Assembly (NCBI GenBank): GCA_039183635.1
Contig: JBCDBL010000031.1
Location: 1 to 34,856 of the forward strand
Source: JBCDBL01 sp039183635
GTDB taxonomy: Bacteria; Pseudomonadota; Alphaproteobacteria; Caulobacterales; Parvularculaceae
Direction of reading: 5' to 3'
Length of the DNA stretch: 34,856 bases
In this document: positions 24,736 to 32,807 of the stretch, one piece after another
Position numbering within the stretch: the first letter of the stretch is position 1
Layout of the letters: each line of letters begins with the position of its first letter
Program-made: the position numbers and the translations under genes
The notes under the pieces: model-generated
The model's input: the letters and a program-made list of their open reading frames with translations, nothing else
Told to the model about the DNA's origin: nothing
Database searches by the model: none

Positions 24736-25972
24736 ATTTGTCTCGATACTTGTTGACGATCCAAAGAGCCAGAATGTTGAGGCTGAGGGTTACGATAAAT
24801 AAAACGAGACCAAGGGCGAACGCCGACAGAGTTTTCGCGCTGTCAAACTCCTGGTCGCCGGTCAAAAGGGCGACGATTTGAACCGTAACTGTGGTCACCG
24901 CCTCGAAAGGGTTCAAACTGAGATTGGCCGCGCGTCCCGCCGCCATGACGACGATCATGGTCTCGCCGATGGCGCGGCTCACAGACAGGAGCAACGCGCC
25001 TGCAATGCCAGGCAACGCGGCCGGCAACAACACATTACGCACGGTCTCGAATTTCGTGGCGCCGAGGGCGTAGGACCCGTCCCGCAAATGCCGCGGGGTC
25101 GCCCTTAAAACATCGTCGGACAGAGAGGAAATGAACGGAATGATCATGACCCCCATGACCACCCCCGCCGCAAGGGCGCTTTGGGTCGTCTCCGGAACGG
25201 CCAGAGCCGGATTGATCGGAACAAGCACCGCCCGGTTCAGCCACTCCGCAGCGCCGCGGATGGCCGGGCCTACCGTTAAAAGTGCGAAAAATCCGTACAC
25301 AACCGTGGGCACGCCAGCGAGGATCTCAACGATCGGCTTGACGATGTCGCGAACGTCGTCCGCGGCGTACTCGGATAGATAGATCGCGATCATCAAACCG
25401 AGCGGCGCCGCGACGACAAGTGCGATCGCCATGATCAAAAACGTGCCGGCGAAGATCGGAATCGCGCCGAAGGCCCCGGACTGACCGATTTGATCGGCGC
25501 GCAAGGCGGTCTGGGGGCTCCACTTCAACCCAAACAAGAACTCGAAAATGGAGACTTTTTCGAAGAACCGCAGCGATTCAAGAAGCAGCGATCCAATGAT
25601 GCCGAATGTCGTGACGACGGCGATCGCCGAACAGGCGAGAAATCCGCCGATGATGATGCGTTCAACCTGATCCCTGGCGTGAAACGACGGCTTAGCCTGC
25701 GCAACGCCGACGGCGCCGAAGGCCGCCGCTGCGCCAATCACGCAGAAGGGGGCGAATACAGGCGAGATCAGCCCCGGCGAGATGCTTAACAGCGTGACTG
25801 CGCCAAGAGCAGCGAGCGCTGCGAGCCAGCCGGCGAAATACCCATAATAGTTCGGCGCCGCGACGAGGCGCGCTCCTGCGGCCTTTAACGTCACGGCGCG
25901 CGACCTGCCGGCGGCGAAGACGCCGGCGACGCACAAAGCGATTGCGAGTAATACCGGAAAAAAATATGTCAC
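24728..25972 (-). CDS. pstC: Phosphate ABC transporter permease PstC
   Basis: A 414-residue inner-membrane permease with extra N-terminal helices (about residues 1-120) before the six-helix transport domain. Conserved landmarks are FEFLFGLKWSPQ, VEILAGVPTVVYGFFAL, and the coupling segment around LRDGSYALGATKFETVRNV. It starts at GTG (25970-25972) with AAGG eight bases upstream. It lies 50 bases after pstS and overlaps pstA. Confidence 0.92.
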   Translation of the reverse strand: MTYFFPVLLAIALCVAGVFAAGRSRAVTLKAAGARLVAAPNYYGYFAGWLAALAALGAVTLLSISPGLISPVFAPFCVIGAAAAFGAVGVAQAKPSFHARDQVERIIIGGFLACSAIAVVTTFGIIGSLLLESLRFFEKVSIFEFLFGLKWSPQTALRADQIGQSGAFGAIPIFAGTFLIMAIALVVAAPLGLMIAIYLSEYAADDVRDIVKPIVEILAGVPTVVYGFFALLTVGPAIRGAAEWLNRAVLVPINPALAVPETTQSALAAGVVMGVMIIPFISSLSDDVLRATPRHLRDGSYALGATKFETVRNVLLPAALPGIAGALLLSVSRAIGETMIVVMAAGRAANLSLNPFEAVTTVTVQIVALLTGDQEFDSAKTLSAFALGLVLFIVTLSLNILALWIVNKYRDKYD

Positions 25973-26022
25973 GCCAAAGCCTTAGCAGCCCCCCGCTCCA
26001 TATCCAAGGAGCCAGGCGACGC

Positions 26023-27075
26023 TTATTCAGCGGCGCGGTAGCGAACCGGCGTTAAGGCCTCAACCGCGGCGCGGTAGCTAAGACGCTCGTCGTCGTCCAT
26101 TGGGATAAGACCGGTTTCCTCCAAATAGCCGCCGAATCCTGAAGCCTCCTCAGATAAAAACTCAAGAGCGTAATCGCGCAGCCCCGCCACATCGCGGGCG
26201 CTGTCCGCCTTCATGTAGAAAAACAGGGATCGCGATATCGGGTAAGCGCCGTCGGCGATGGTGTCGATCGAGGGGGCGGCCCCATCCACAGCGGCCGCCT
26301 TTACGCGTTCGGCGTTTTGGTCGAGGAATGCGTATCCGAACACGCCGACAGCGTTTGCGTTACGGGCGAGGACCTGCACGATGGCGTTATCGTTCTCCCC
26401 GGCGTCGATCCAGGCGCCGTCTTCACGCAACCTGTGGGCTGTTGCGAGGAATGCAGGCCTGTTCTGCGCCGACATGCGCCTTAAGCATGCGATCTGCATG
26501 GCGCCGTTCTCCATCGCGATCTCGACAAAGGCGTCTCGCGTGCCCGAGGTTGGCGGCGGACCATAGGTTTCGATGCGCGTATCAGGCAGATCGGGGCGAA
26601 TGTCAGACCACTTTTCGTAGGGGTTCGCTGTAAGCGTGCAATCCTCATCCGAAACAGGCGTTTTGGCGGCGAAAGCGAGGTAGATGTCCTTCGACACGAA
26701 ATCCAGAACCATTCCGCTGCGCGCATTGGCGATCACGATGCCATCGGCGCCGATCTTCGCCTCGACGATATCGCCGACGCCGTTACGCGCGCACAAAGAC
26801 CGTTCGTTCGGTTTTTGCCGGCGGGAGGAGTTGACGATGTGCGGCGCGCCTTTCCCCTGGCAAAACTGCTGATGCCCGCCGCCCGAGCCTGTCGCTTCGA
26901 CGACGACCCGCAAGCCGGATTTGTTCTGAAATTCTTGCGCAACTTTGGCCGAGAACGGATAAACGGTGGAGGAGCCGACGATACGGATCTCATCGTCGCA
27001 ATGGGCCGACGTCGCTGCAATCAAGCTTGCCGAACACCACAACATCGCCGCAATTCGGCTTCCCGCCTTCACCAT
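26023..27075 (-). CDS. pstS: Periplasmic phosphate-binding protein PstS
   Basis: A 350-residue substrate-binding protein. A signal peptide (residues 1 to about 25, ending ATSAHC) precedes IRIVGSSTVYPFSAKVA, the first phosphate-binding loop, with GSGGGHQQFC and SSRRQK next, and TSGTRDAFVE later; these Ser/Thr/Arg loops coordinate phosphate. I chose ATG 27075 because GAGG lies eight bases upstream and it gives a proper signal peptide; the longer ORF adds a non-conserved extension. It delivers phosphate to PstCA. I saw no convincing Pho box in the 130 bases upstream, so it may be read from the phoR promoter. Confidence 0.93.
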   Translation of the reverse strand: MVKAGSRIAAMLWCSASLIAATSAHCDDEIRIVGSSTVYPFSAKVAQEFQNKSGLRVVVEATGSGGGHQQFCQGKGAPHIVNSSRRQKPNERSLCARNGVGDIVEAKIGADGIVIANARSGMVLDFVSKDIYLAFAAKTPVSDEDCTLTANPYEKWSDIRPDLPDTRIETYGPPPTSGTRDAFVEIAMENGAMQIACLRRMSAQNRPAFLATAHRLREDGAWIDAGENDNAIVQVLARNANAVGVFGYAFLDQNAERVKAAAVDGAAPSIDTIADGAYPISRSLFFYMKADSARDVAGLRDYALEFLSEEASGFGGYLEETGLIPMDDDERLSYRAAVEALTPVRYRAAE

Positions 27076-27206
27076 GCCGCGCACCTCATATCCCCTCTTT
27101 TGAGAACAGTCCCCAGTCGGGGTGCTGACGCATTCTCCACATATGCCAACCAAAAGCCGCCCATCATAGCCCTAATAAAATGTCCGCCGCATCCGGATAG
27201 TTTCCA

Positions 27207-28634
27207 TTACTGTGCGGCGATCGGGGCGATTTCGTCATCGGCGCCGGCGGCGCGCAGCACGACTGTAAAAGCGCTGCCATGCCCCGGCGCGCTTTCGACG
27301 GCGATGCCGCCGCGATGCCTGTTTACAATGTGTTTTACAATTGCAAGCCCCAAGCCGGTCCCACCCCGCGCACGGCTGGTTTCGACATCGACCCGATAAA
27401 AACGCTCCGTCAAACGCGGCAGGTCCCCCCTCGCAATGCCCCGCCCCTCGTCACGAACCTGGATGTAGACGAAACCGGCCTCGGCCGCCTCGCCCCCGGC
27501 CGCGACTTGATAGACGGCGTCGGCGTAGCGGTGCGTCTCAACTTCCAGATCGTCCGTGGCGGGATCAAAAGCAGGTGGAGCCCCGGCGCCCACAAGGACA
27601 TGAACCGATTTCCCATCGGCGCTGTACTTAATGGCGTTGTCGACAAGGTTCTGGACCACCTGAATGATCTCGTCCCGCTCCCCTTCAATATGCAGCAGCG
27701 CATCGGAGGCGATGTCGGTCGACAGGACGATTCCCGCTTGATTGGCGATCGGACGCAAACCATCAACCATATCGGCGGTCGCAACGCCGAGATCGACGAC
27801 GCCATCTGGCGGCATGTGTTCATTCAGTTCAATACGGCTCAAAGACATCAGATCGTCGATCAGACGCCCCATACGCGCCGCTTGGGCTTCCATAATCTCC
27901 AAAAACCGTTCCTGAGCGGATGGGTCTTCTTTCGCATGCCCGCGGAGGGTTTCGATGAAGCCCGCCATAGACGCCAGAGGCGTCCTCAGCTCATGGCTTG
28001 CATTGGCGATGAAGTCCACACGCATGCGCTCCACCCGGCGTTCGGCTGTTAAATCATGCAGGATAACGAGAATTTTCCGCTCCGCTTCTTCACCGCCGAG
28101 CGGCGTGACGAAGGCCTGCCAGCTTTGCTCAACGGCGCCGGGCGGGTCGTAATCGACCGCATGGGCGGGAGCGCCGGCTTTAATATCTTCAATCGCCGCC
28201 AATACCGCCGGGCCCCGAAGAACTGACGACATGTATTTGTTTTCAGGCGCAAACCCGACGAGCGCTTCGGCGGCGGGATTTGTCGCCTCGATTCGGCCTT
28301 CCTGGTTTACGAGAAACAATGGCTCGGGCAAAGCGGCGAGAATCGAGCGAACGCGGCCCAAAAGCGCTTTTTCCGCCTCCCTGGCCCGAAACTCGGATGC
28401 TACGAGCTTTTCGATGGGCGCAGCCCATGTTCTAGCGCTGGAGAAGCGGTACCGTACGGCGAGGCCGACAATCAGCAACGCCCAGGCAAGGCCGATGGCC
28501 GCGAACGGCATCTCTCCCCAAACGGCGAGGCCCAGAAAAAGACCGGTGATCATTCCTGCAATCCACAGGAAATCCCATCTGCGCACCTCGCCCGCTGTGG
28601 CCTTTATCAGCTTTTCCGCTTCGCTCGTCGACAC
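27207..28634 (-). CDS. phoR: Phosphate regulon sensor histidine kinase PhoR
   Basis: A 475-residue membrane sensor kinase. Two N-terminal helices (about 20-60) lack a sizeable periplasmic loop, as usual for PhoR, which senses phosphate through the Pst complex and PhoU. A PAS domain follows (about 90-195). The HisKA motif SHELRTPLASM carries the phosphorylated His, and the HATPase domain has NLVDNAIKYS and GGTGLGLAIVKH. The start is GTG (28632-28634) behind GAGGGA. It is the first gene of the phosphate block. Confidence 0.93.
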   Translation of the reverse strand: MSTSEAEKLIKATAGEVRRWDFLWIAGMITGLFLGLAVWGEMPFAAIGLAWALLIVGLAVRYRFSSARTWAAPIEKLVASEFRAREAEKALLGRVRSILAALPEPLFLVNQEGRIEATNPAAEALVGFAPENKYMSSVLRGPAVLAAIEDIKAGAPAHAVDYDPPGAVEQSWQAFVTPLGGEEAERKILVILHDLTAERRVERMRVDFIANASHELRTPLASMAGFIETLRGHAKEDPSAQERFLEIMEAQAARMGRLIDDLMSLSRIELNEHMPPDGVVDLGVATADMVDGLRPIANQAGIVLSTDIASDALLHIEGERDEIIQVVQNLVDNAIKYSADGKSVHVLVGAGAPPAFDPATDDLEVETHRYADAVYQVAAGGEAAEAGFVYIQVRDEGRGIARGDLPRLTERFYRVDVETSRARGGTGLGLAIVKHIVNRHRGGIAVESAPGHGSAFTVVLRAAGADDEIAPIAAQ

Positions 28635-28705
28635 GCTATCGTCCCTCGTCGGCCCCCCGGCCCTTTCGAACGGACCTTACACCTTAAAACGATCTTATGT
28701 CAGTT

Positions 28706-29062
28706 CTACGAAAAAGCGTCGCCTAAGGTCTGCTTGACGCCGTCGTCAAACCCGATGGTCAGAACCGCGCCGACTTGAATGACGGGACGTTTCATAAGCG
28801 CGGGATGCGCTTTAAGCAGGACAAGAGCCTTCTTTTCGCTCAAATCGGACTTTTCGACGTCTGAAAGTCCGCGCCAGGTGGTGCTGCGCCGGTTCACGAC
28901 CGTTTCGGGTCCAAAAGCGGACACGATCGTTTTGAGCATCGCCAGCGAAAGGCGGTCTTCGCGAACATCTTGGACATCGACCTCAAAGCCGGATTTTTTC
29001 AGCCATGCAGCGGCTTTGCGGCAAGTGTCGCAATTCTTCAGGCCATACAGAACAGCGCGCAT
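28706..29062 (-). CDS. ArsC/Spx-family protein (YffB-like)
   Basis: A 118-residue thioredoxin-fold protein of the ArsC/Spx superfamily. It has CDTCRKA (Cys11, Cys14) at the N-terminus, followed by WLKKSGFEVDVQDVRED and, later, KRPVIQVG. The CxxC and overall length fit the YffB/Spx-related 'arsenate reductase family' group. True arsenate reduction is not implied; many members are poorly characterised and may be redox or glutathione-linked. It is 71 bases upstream of phoR on the same strand and may share its transcript. Confidence 0.8.
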   Translation of the reverse strand: MRAVLYGLKNCDTCRKAAAWLKKSGFEVDVQDVREDRLSLAMLKTIVSAFGPETVVNRRSTTWRGLSDVEKSDLSEKKALVLLKAHPALMKRPVIQVGAVLTIGFDDGVKQTLGDAFS

Positions 29063-29124
29063 TCCATTTCCTTATCCGATTAATGCAAAATCCTGTTCCT
29101 AGCTGATTCCAGCATGCTATGGAG

Positions 29125-29254
29125 CGCCGGGCCGCACTCTCGATCATTTAAGCGCCCCCCCAAACCAATCAATGACTTCGGCGGGATTGCAAGCCCAGAC
29201 GCATGATCAAACCGGCGTCGATGAGTGCGGCCGCCGCCCCCCGGCCTTTTGTTT
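29125..29254 (+). promoter_or_regulatory. Possible terminator/antiterminator leader before the manC-like gene
   Basis: GGCCG (29229-29233) pairs with CGGCC (29242-29246) and is followed by TTTTGTTT, an intrinsic terminator on the plus strand with no gene before it. The same left arm is part of GAGTGCGGCC (29223-29232), which pairs perfectly with GGCCGCACTC (29130-29139) 83 bases upstream. The two foldings exclude each other, as in an attenuator or riboswitch. I did not recognise a known ligand-binding core between them. The gene starts 78 bases further on. Confidence 0.4.
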
Positions 29255-29331
29255 CAAATACCAAAGCCTTGCGTCTCACGCGCCCTGAGGGCACAACCTC
29301 GCCGCAGACCTAAACTAAGATCAAGGGTGCT

Positions 29332-30405
29332 ATGAGCGACCATACGCGAATTCGACCGGTCATTATGTGCGGAGGCTCCGGCACGCGCCTGTGGCCGCTG
29401 TCGACACCGGAAAAGCCGAAGCAATTCCATGCCCTTGTGGGCGAAACCTCCATGTTCGAGGACACGCTGCGCCGCTTCGAAACTTCGGCGGACGAGACCA
29501 TCGCCTTTGAAGCGCCCCTCGTCGTTGCAGGACTGTCCCACAAAGCCTCCATCGCCGCCGAAATCGAAAACGGCGCTTTGGGCGTCGCCGAAACCATATT
29601 CGAGCCCGCGCCGCGCAATACGGCGCCTGTGGCCGCCGCCGCGGCCATCGCCGCTCAGGCCTTGGGGGAGCAGTCGCTGGTACTTTTAACGCCCGCCGAC
29701 CATTACATCGCCCGGCCCGACGCGTTTCACGCGGCGATCGCGCGCGCAACGCCCGCCGCACACGCTGGCCGCATCGTCACATTCGGTCTGCGACCGGACC
29801 ATCCCGCAACAGGCTACGGCTATATTCGCCAGGGCGCGCCTTATGAAGGGATTTACGACGTCGACGCTTTTGTAGAGAAACCCGACGAAAAGACCGCCGC
29901 CGCCTATATCGCAGACGGGCGCTACGCCTGGAACGCCGGAGTGTTTCTGTTCAGTCCGAAGGCCCTGCTTGCAGAAATGGCTGATTTGTGTCCGGACATT
30001 TTAAACGCCGCCAAGGCCGCGTACACCGCCTCTGTGACGCAAGGCGGCGCCCGTTATCTGGACGCTGCGGCGTTCGCCGCCTGTCCGTCGGATTCCATCG
30101 ACTATGCCGTTATGGAAAAGACCGAACAGGCCGCTGTCGCTCCCGCCGACATCGGCTGGAGCGACGTCGGCTCCTTTGAGGCCTTGCGCCGCCTCGGGAA
30201 TCAGGACGCCGACGGCAACGTGGTCAAAGGCGATGCATCGGCGACGGGGTCGAAGAGATGCTATGTGGCGACAACAGGCCCAAAGGTCGCTGTCCTTGGA
30301 CTTGAAGACATCGTTGTGGTGGCGACGGAAGACGGCGTCGTGGTCGCCCCGGCCGGCGCCCCCGAAGCGGTCGGCGATTTTGCGAAGACCTTGCTGAAAA
30401 AATAG
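29332..30405 (+). CDS. manC: Mannose-1-phosphate guanylyltransferase
   Basis: A 357-residue nucleotidyltransferase that makes GDP-mannose from mannose-1-phosphate and GTP, for exopolysaccharide, lipopolysaccharide or glycan synthesis. The N-terminus has the signature MCGGSGTRLWPLSTPEKPKQF (partly shown: GGSGTRLWPLS, then PKQF). FVEKPDEKTA, WNAGVFLF and SIDYAVMEKT follow, all typical of the ManC/CpsB family. The protein stops after the left-handed beta-helix region and lacks the C-terminal phosphomannose isomerase domain of bifunctional ManC enzymes. AAGGGT precedes the ATG. Confidence 0.9.
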   Translation: MSDHTRIRPVIMCGGSGTRLWPLSTPEKPKQFHALVGETSMFEDTLRRFETSADETIAFEAPLVVAGLSHKASIAAEIENGALGVAETIFEPAPRNTAPVAAAAAIAAQALGEQSLVLLTPADHYIARPDAFHAAIARATPAAHAGRIVTFGLRPDHPATGYGYIRQGAPYEGIYDVDAFVEKPDEKTAAAYIADGRYAWNAGVFLFSPKALLAEMADLCPDILNAAKAAYTASVTQGGARYLDAAAFAACPSDSIDYAVMEKTEQAAVAPADIGWSDVGSFEALRRLGNQDADGNVVKGDASATGSKRCYVATTGPKVAVLGLEDIVVVATEDGVVVAPAGAPEAVGDFAKTLLKK

Positions 30406-30600
30406 TGCGCGTGCGTAAATTACAGGCTGAACCGGACGCGCCTGTTCAACATACGCCTTAGGGCATATCTATGCAGCGTGCTTTGGAGGCTATGGCTGTC
30501 ATTTAGACGCGAAAGCTCTATGTACATGGCCAAGCGGGGCCCTGAAGCGCGTTTGCAATTGGCGGAACGGCGGACGCGTAATAGATTTTTGTTTTTACGC

Positions 30601-30640
30601 GCATTTTCGCCGCAAAACCGGTTCCCGCTTTTGCGAATGC
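30601..30640. repeat. Dispersed palindrome, 'AAAACCGG..CCGCTTTTGCG' family
   Basis: CGCAAAACCGG (30611-30621) pairs with CCCGCTTTTGCG ending at 30635, with one C-C mismatch, and outer arms GCATT/AATGC extend it. It is followed by GCGCTCTGGATC, a tail also seen near 32748. The 260-base gap 30406-30665 holds nothing else I can name. Confidence 0.6.
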
Positions 30641-30665
30641 GCTCTGGATCGAGGACAGATGCACG

Positions 30666-31553
30666 ATGGGTGAAAAAGCAGCTTTTATTGGATTGGGGGT
30701 TATGGGATTTCCCATGGCGGGGCATCTTGCCGCCGCGGGATATAGCGTCACGGTCTATAATCGCACCCACGCAAAAGCCGAGGACTGGGTGACCCAACAC
30801 GCTGGAACGGCGGCCGAAACGCCCGCCGCCGCCGCGGCCGGCGCTGACATTGTGTTCGCATGCGTCGGCAATGACGATGACGTGCGAGCGGTCACGACTG
30901 GCTCCGACGGCGCATTTCAAGCGATGGCCAAAGGTGCGATCTTCGTCGACCACACGACGACGTCCGCCGCCCTCGCCCGGGAGCTTTACGCCGCAGCGGA
31001 ACAAGAAGGCTTTCATTTTATTGATGCGCCGGTCTCAGGCGGTCAGGCCGGGGCGGAAAACGGCGCCCTTACCGTGATGATCGGCGGTGACGAGGCCGCC
31101 GCCGCGCGCGCCGCCCCTGCGATCGACGCCTACGCCAAACAGCAGCGGCGCCTGGGGCCCTCCGGCGCAGGACAGCTCGCCAAAATGGTGAACCAGATCT
31201 GCATAGCCGGTCTCGTCCAGGGACTTTCGGAAGCCATGCATTTCGCCAAAGCCGCCAACCTTGACGCCAAAGCGGTGACGGACGTGATTTCCGGCGGCGC
31301 TGCGCAATCCTGGCAAATGGACAACCGGGCCAAAACAATGGTGGACGGAGAATTCGAATTCGGCTTCGCCGTCGATTGGATGCGTAAGGATCTCGGTTAT
31401 GTCCTGGACGAAGCGCGCCGCAACGGCGCTCACCTGCCGGTCACGGCCCTTGTCGACCAGTTTTACGCCGAGGTCCAAAGCCTTGGCGGCGGCCGTTGGG
31501 ACACGTCGAGCCTCATCGCGCTGCTGGAGAAATTACGCCAAAACAAGATGTGA
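30666..31553 (+). CDS. Beta-hydroxyacid dehydrogenase (3-hydroxyisobutyrate dehydrogenase family)
   Basis: A 295-residue NAD(P)-dependent oxidoreductase. The Rossmann motif is GLGVMGFPMAGHLAAAG at residues 9-25. The substrate loop FIDAPVSGGQAGAENG follows (about 118-133). The catalytic lysine is in KMVNQICIAG (about 175). The family includes 3-hydroxyisobutyrate, tartronate semialdehyde and related dehydrogenases; I cannot tell the substrate. GAGGACAG lies upstream of the start, which is also preceded by an out-of-frame ATG at 30659 that stops after four codons and might dampen initiation. Confidence 0.88.
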   Translation: MGEKAAFIGLGVMGFPMAGHLAAAGYSVTVYNRTHAKAEDWVTQHAGTAAETPAAAAAGADIVFACVGNDDDVRAVTTGSDGAFQAMAKGAIFVDHTTTSAALARELYAAAEQEGFHFIDAPVSGGQAGAENGALTVMIGGDEAAAARAAPAIDAYAKQQRRLGPSGAGQLAKMVNQICIAGLVQGLSEAMHFAKAANLDAKAVTDVISGGAAQSWQMDNRAKTMVDGEFEFGFAVDWMRKDLGYVLDEARRNGAHLPVTALVDQFYAEVQSLGGGRWDTSSLIALLEKLRQNKM

Positions 31554-31652
31554 TCCCTTCATAAAGCGCCTTTTGCGCACCATTGACCAACCTGCGTTGC
31601 GCGGTATGGTCCCGGCGATTTTCAAAGATGCAGATCAAGGAGAAATAAGGGC

Positions 31653-32486
31653 ATGGACCTGAACGCCGCCCGCGACATTATCGACGCCGCTTTCGACGAC
31701 CGCGACGCCGTTTCCGCAGACACCAAAGGCGACATTCGCAACGCCGTTGACGCGGCCCTGGCCGCCCTCGACGACGGCTCGGCTCGGGTGGCGGAGCCCG
31801 GCGGGGACGATGGTGCGTGGACCGTTAATCAATGGCTGAAAAAAGCCGTGCTCCTGAGTTTCCGCCTCAACCCGATGACGGTGATTGAGAACGGTCCGGG
31901 CGGCGGCGGATGGTGGGACAAGGTCCCTTCAAAATTCGAGGGATGGGATGCATCGACGTTCCAAAACGCCGGGTTTCGGGCCGTTCCGCCCGCGACTGTG
32001 CGCCGCGGCGCCTATATCGCGCCGTCGGTGGTGCTGATGCCCTCCTTTGTAAACCTTGGCGCTTATGTCGACGAAGGCGCGATGATCGACACCTGGGCCA
32101 CGGTGGGATCGTGCGCGCAAATCGGCAAGAATTGCCATATTTCCGGAGGCGCCGGCATCGGCGGCGTTTTGGAGCCCTTACAGGCCGAACCTGTTATTAT
32201 TGAAGACAATTGCTTTATCGGCGCCCGATCGGAAGTGGCTGAAGGCGTAATCGTTCGTGAAGGATCCGTTCTATCGATGGGCGTGTACCTTGGCGCCTCC
32301 ACCAAGATCATCGACAGAAGTTCCGGAGAGGTCCATTATGGCGAGGTGCCGCCCTATTCGGTCGTCGTGCCTGGATCTGCGCCAAGCGACAAGGGCGGGC
32401 CTCAACTTTACTGCGCCGTGATCGTTAAGCAGGTCGATGCGCAAACCCGTGCGAAAACCTCTGTCAACGCGCTGTTGCGGGATTGA
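31653..32486 (+). CDS. dapD: Tetrahydrodipicolinate N-succinyltransferase
   Basis: A 277-residue acyltransferase that adds succinate from succinyl-CoA to tetrahydrodipicolinate, a step in lysine and diaminopimelate synthesis. An N-terminal helical domain precedes a left-handed beta-helix of hexapeptide repeats (about 105-235), with VNLGAYVDEGAMIDTWATVG and CHISGGAGIGGVLEPLQ as DapD signatures. AAGGAG lies 11 bases before the ATG. dapE follows 321 bases later, so the succinylase branch of the pathway is clustered here. Confidence 0.96.
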   Translation: MDLNAARDIIDAAFDDRDAVSADTKGDIRNAVDAALAALDDGSARVAEPGGDDGAWTVNQWLKKAVLLSFRLNPMTVIENGPGGGGWWDKVPSKFEGWDASTFQNAGFRAVPPATVRRGAYIAPSVVLMPSFVNLGAYVDEGAMIDTWATVGSCAQIGKNCHISGGAGIGGVLEPLQAEPVIIEDNCFIGARSEVAEGVIVREGSVLSMGVYLGASTKIIDRSSGEVHYGEVPPYSVVVPGSAPSDKGGPQLYCAVIVKQVDAQTRAKTSVNALLRD

Positions 32487-32501
32487 TGATGACGCGCCGA
32501 C

Positions 32502-32684
32502 CTAGTCGTCCGTCGGGGCAGAGGCGATCTGCGCAATGAGGCGAAGTATGCTCACACGCACATTTGGATTTTTTATGCGTCCAAACTCGCTGATGAGCTT
32601 GACATATTCTGCGTTCGACGGCTCCTGGCCATCACAATCGCCCATATGCGGCTTCTTTAATGCAGTAGGTGCTCTAAAGTCCAT
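32502..32684 (-). CDS. Small protein resembling the tail of XRE-family regulators
   Basis: A 60-residue reading frame ending SAPTDD. Its second half, EYVKLISEFGRIKNPNVRV followed by SILRLIAQIA, resembles the C-terminal segment of many alphaproteobacterial XRE-type regulators, where an acidic stretch is followed by a 'RIKDPxVR' helix. The DNA-binding helix-turn-helix is missing. Translation could instead start at an internal ATG (32643-32645), which has AAGAAG upstream. It lies between dapD and dapE on the opposite strand, with palindromes in its upstream region. It may be a true small protein or a remnant. Confidence 0.5.
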   Translation of the reverse strand: MDFRAPTALKKPHMGDCDGQEPSNAEYVKLISEFGRIKNPNVRVSILRLIAQIASAPTDD

Positions 32685-32700
32685 AAAACATATCTTTGCG

Positions 32701-32725
32701 TACGAAAACGTATATCATTTTACGT
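32701..32725 (-). promoter_or_regulatory. Overlapping palindromes, operator candidates
   Basis: TACG-AAAA-CGTA (32701-32712) and ACGTA-N8-TACGT (32708-32725) share the middle ACGTA half-site. They lie 17-41 bases upstream of the small XRE-tail gene and about 80 bases before dapE, in an AT-rich stretch, so a bound protein could affect either gene. Confidence 0.5.
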
Positions 32726-32807
32726 CTTTCTTTTCAAATTATGGATGCGCTCTGGATGCTCAACGTGAGTATATAGGGCGGGTCCGTTGAACGAACAGAG
32801 ATCGCTC

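Noticed and set aside
26023..27153. Frameshift in pstS
   Set aside because: The binding motifs are read in one frame throughout and the length is normal once the start is moved to 27075.
28690..28705. Pho box upstream of phoR
   Set aside because: CTGACAT on the minus strand matches one half-site loosely, but the second half at the required spacing matches only about three of seven bases.
30500..30510. Pho box after the manC-like gene (CTGTCAT)
   Set aside because: Only one half-site is present; the position of the second repeat has no match, and the neighbouring genes are not phosphate related.
30420..31016. 198-codon minus-strand frame opposite the dehydrogenase start
   Set aside because: It overlaps the conserved Rossmann motif of the plus-strand gene and shows no recognisable domain.
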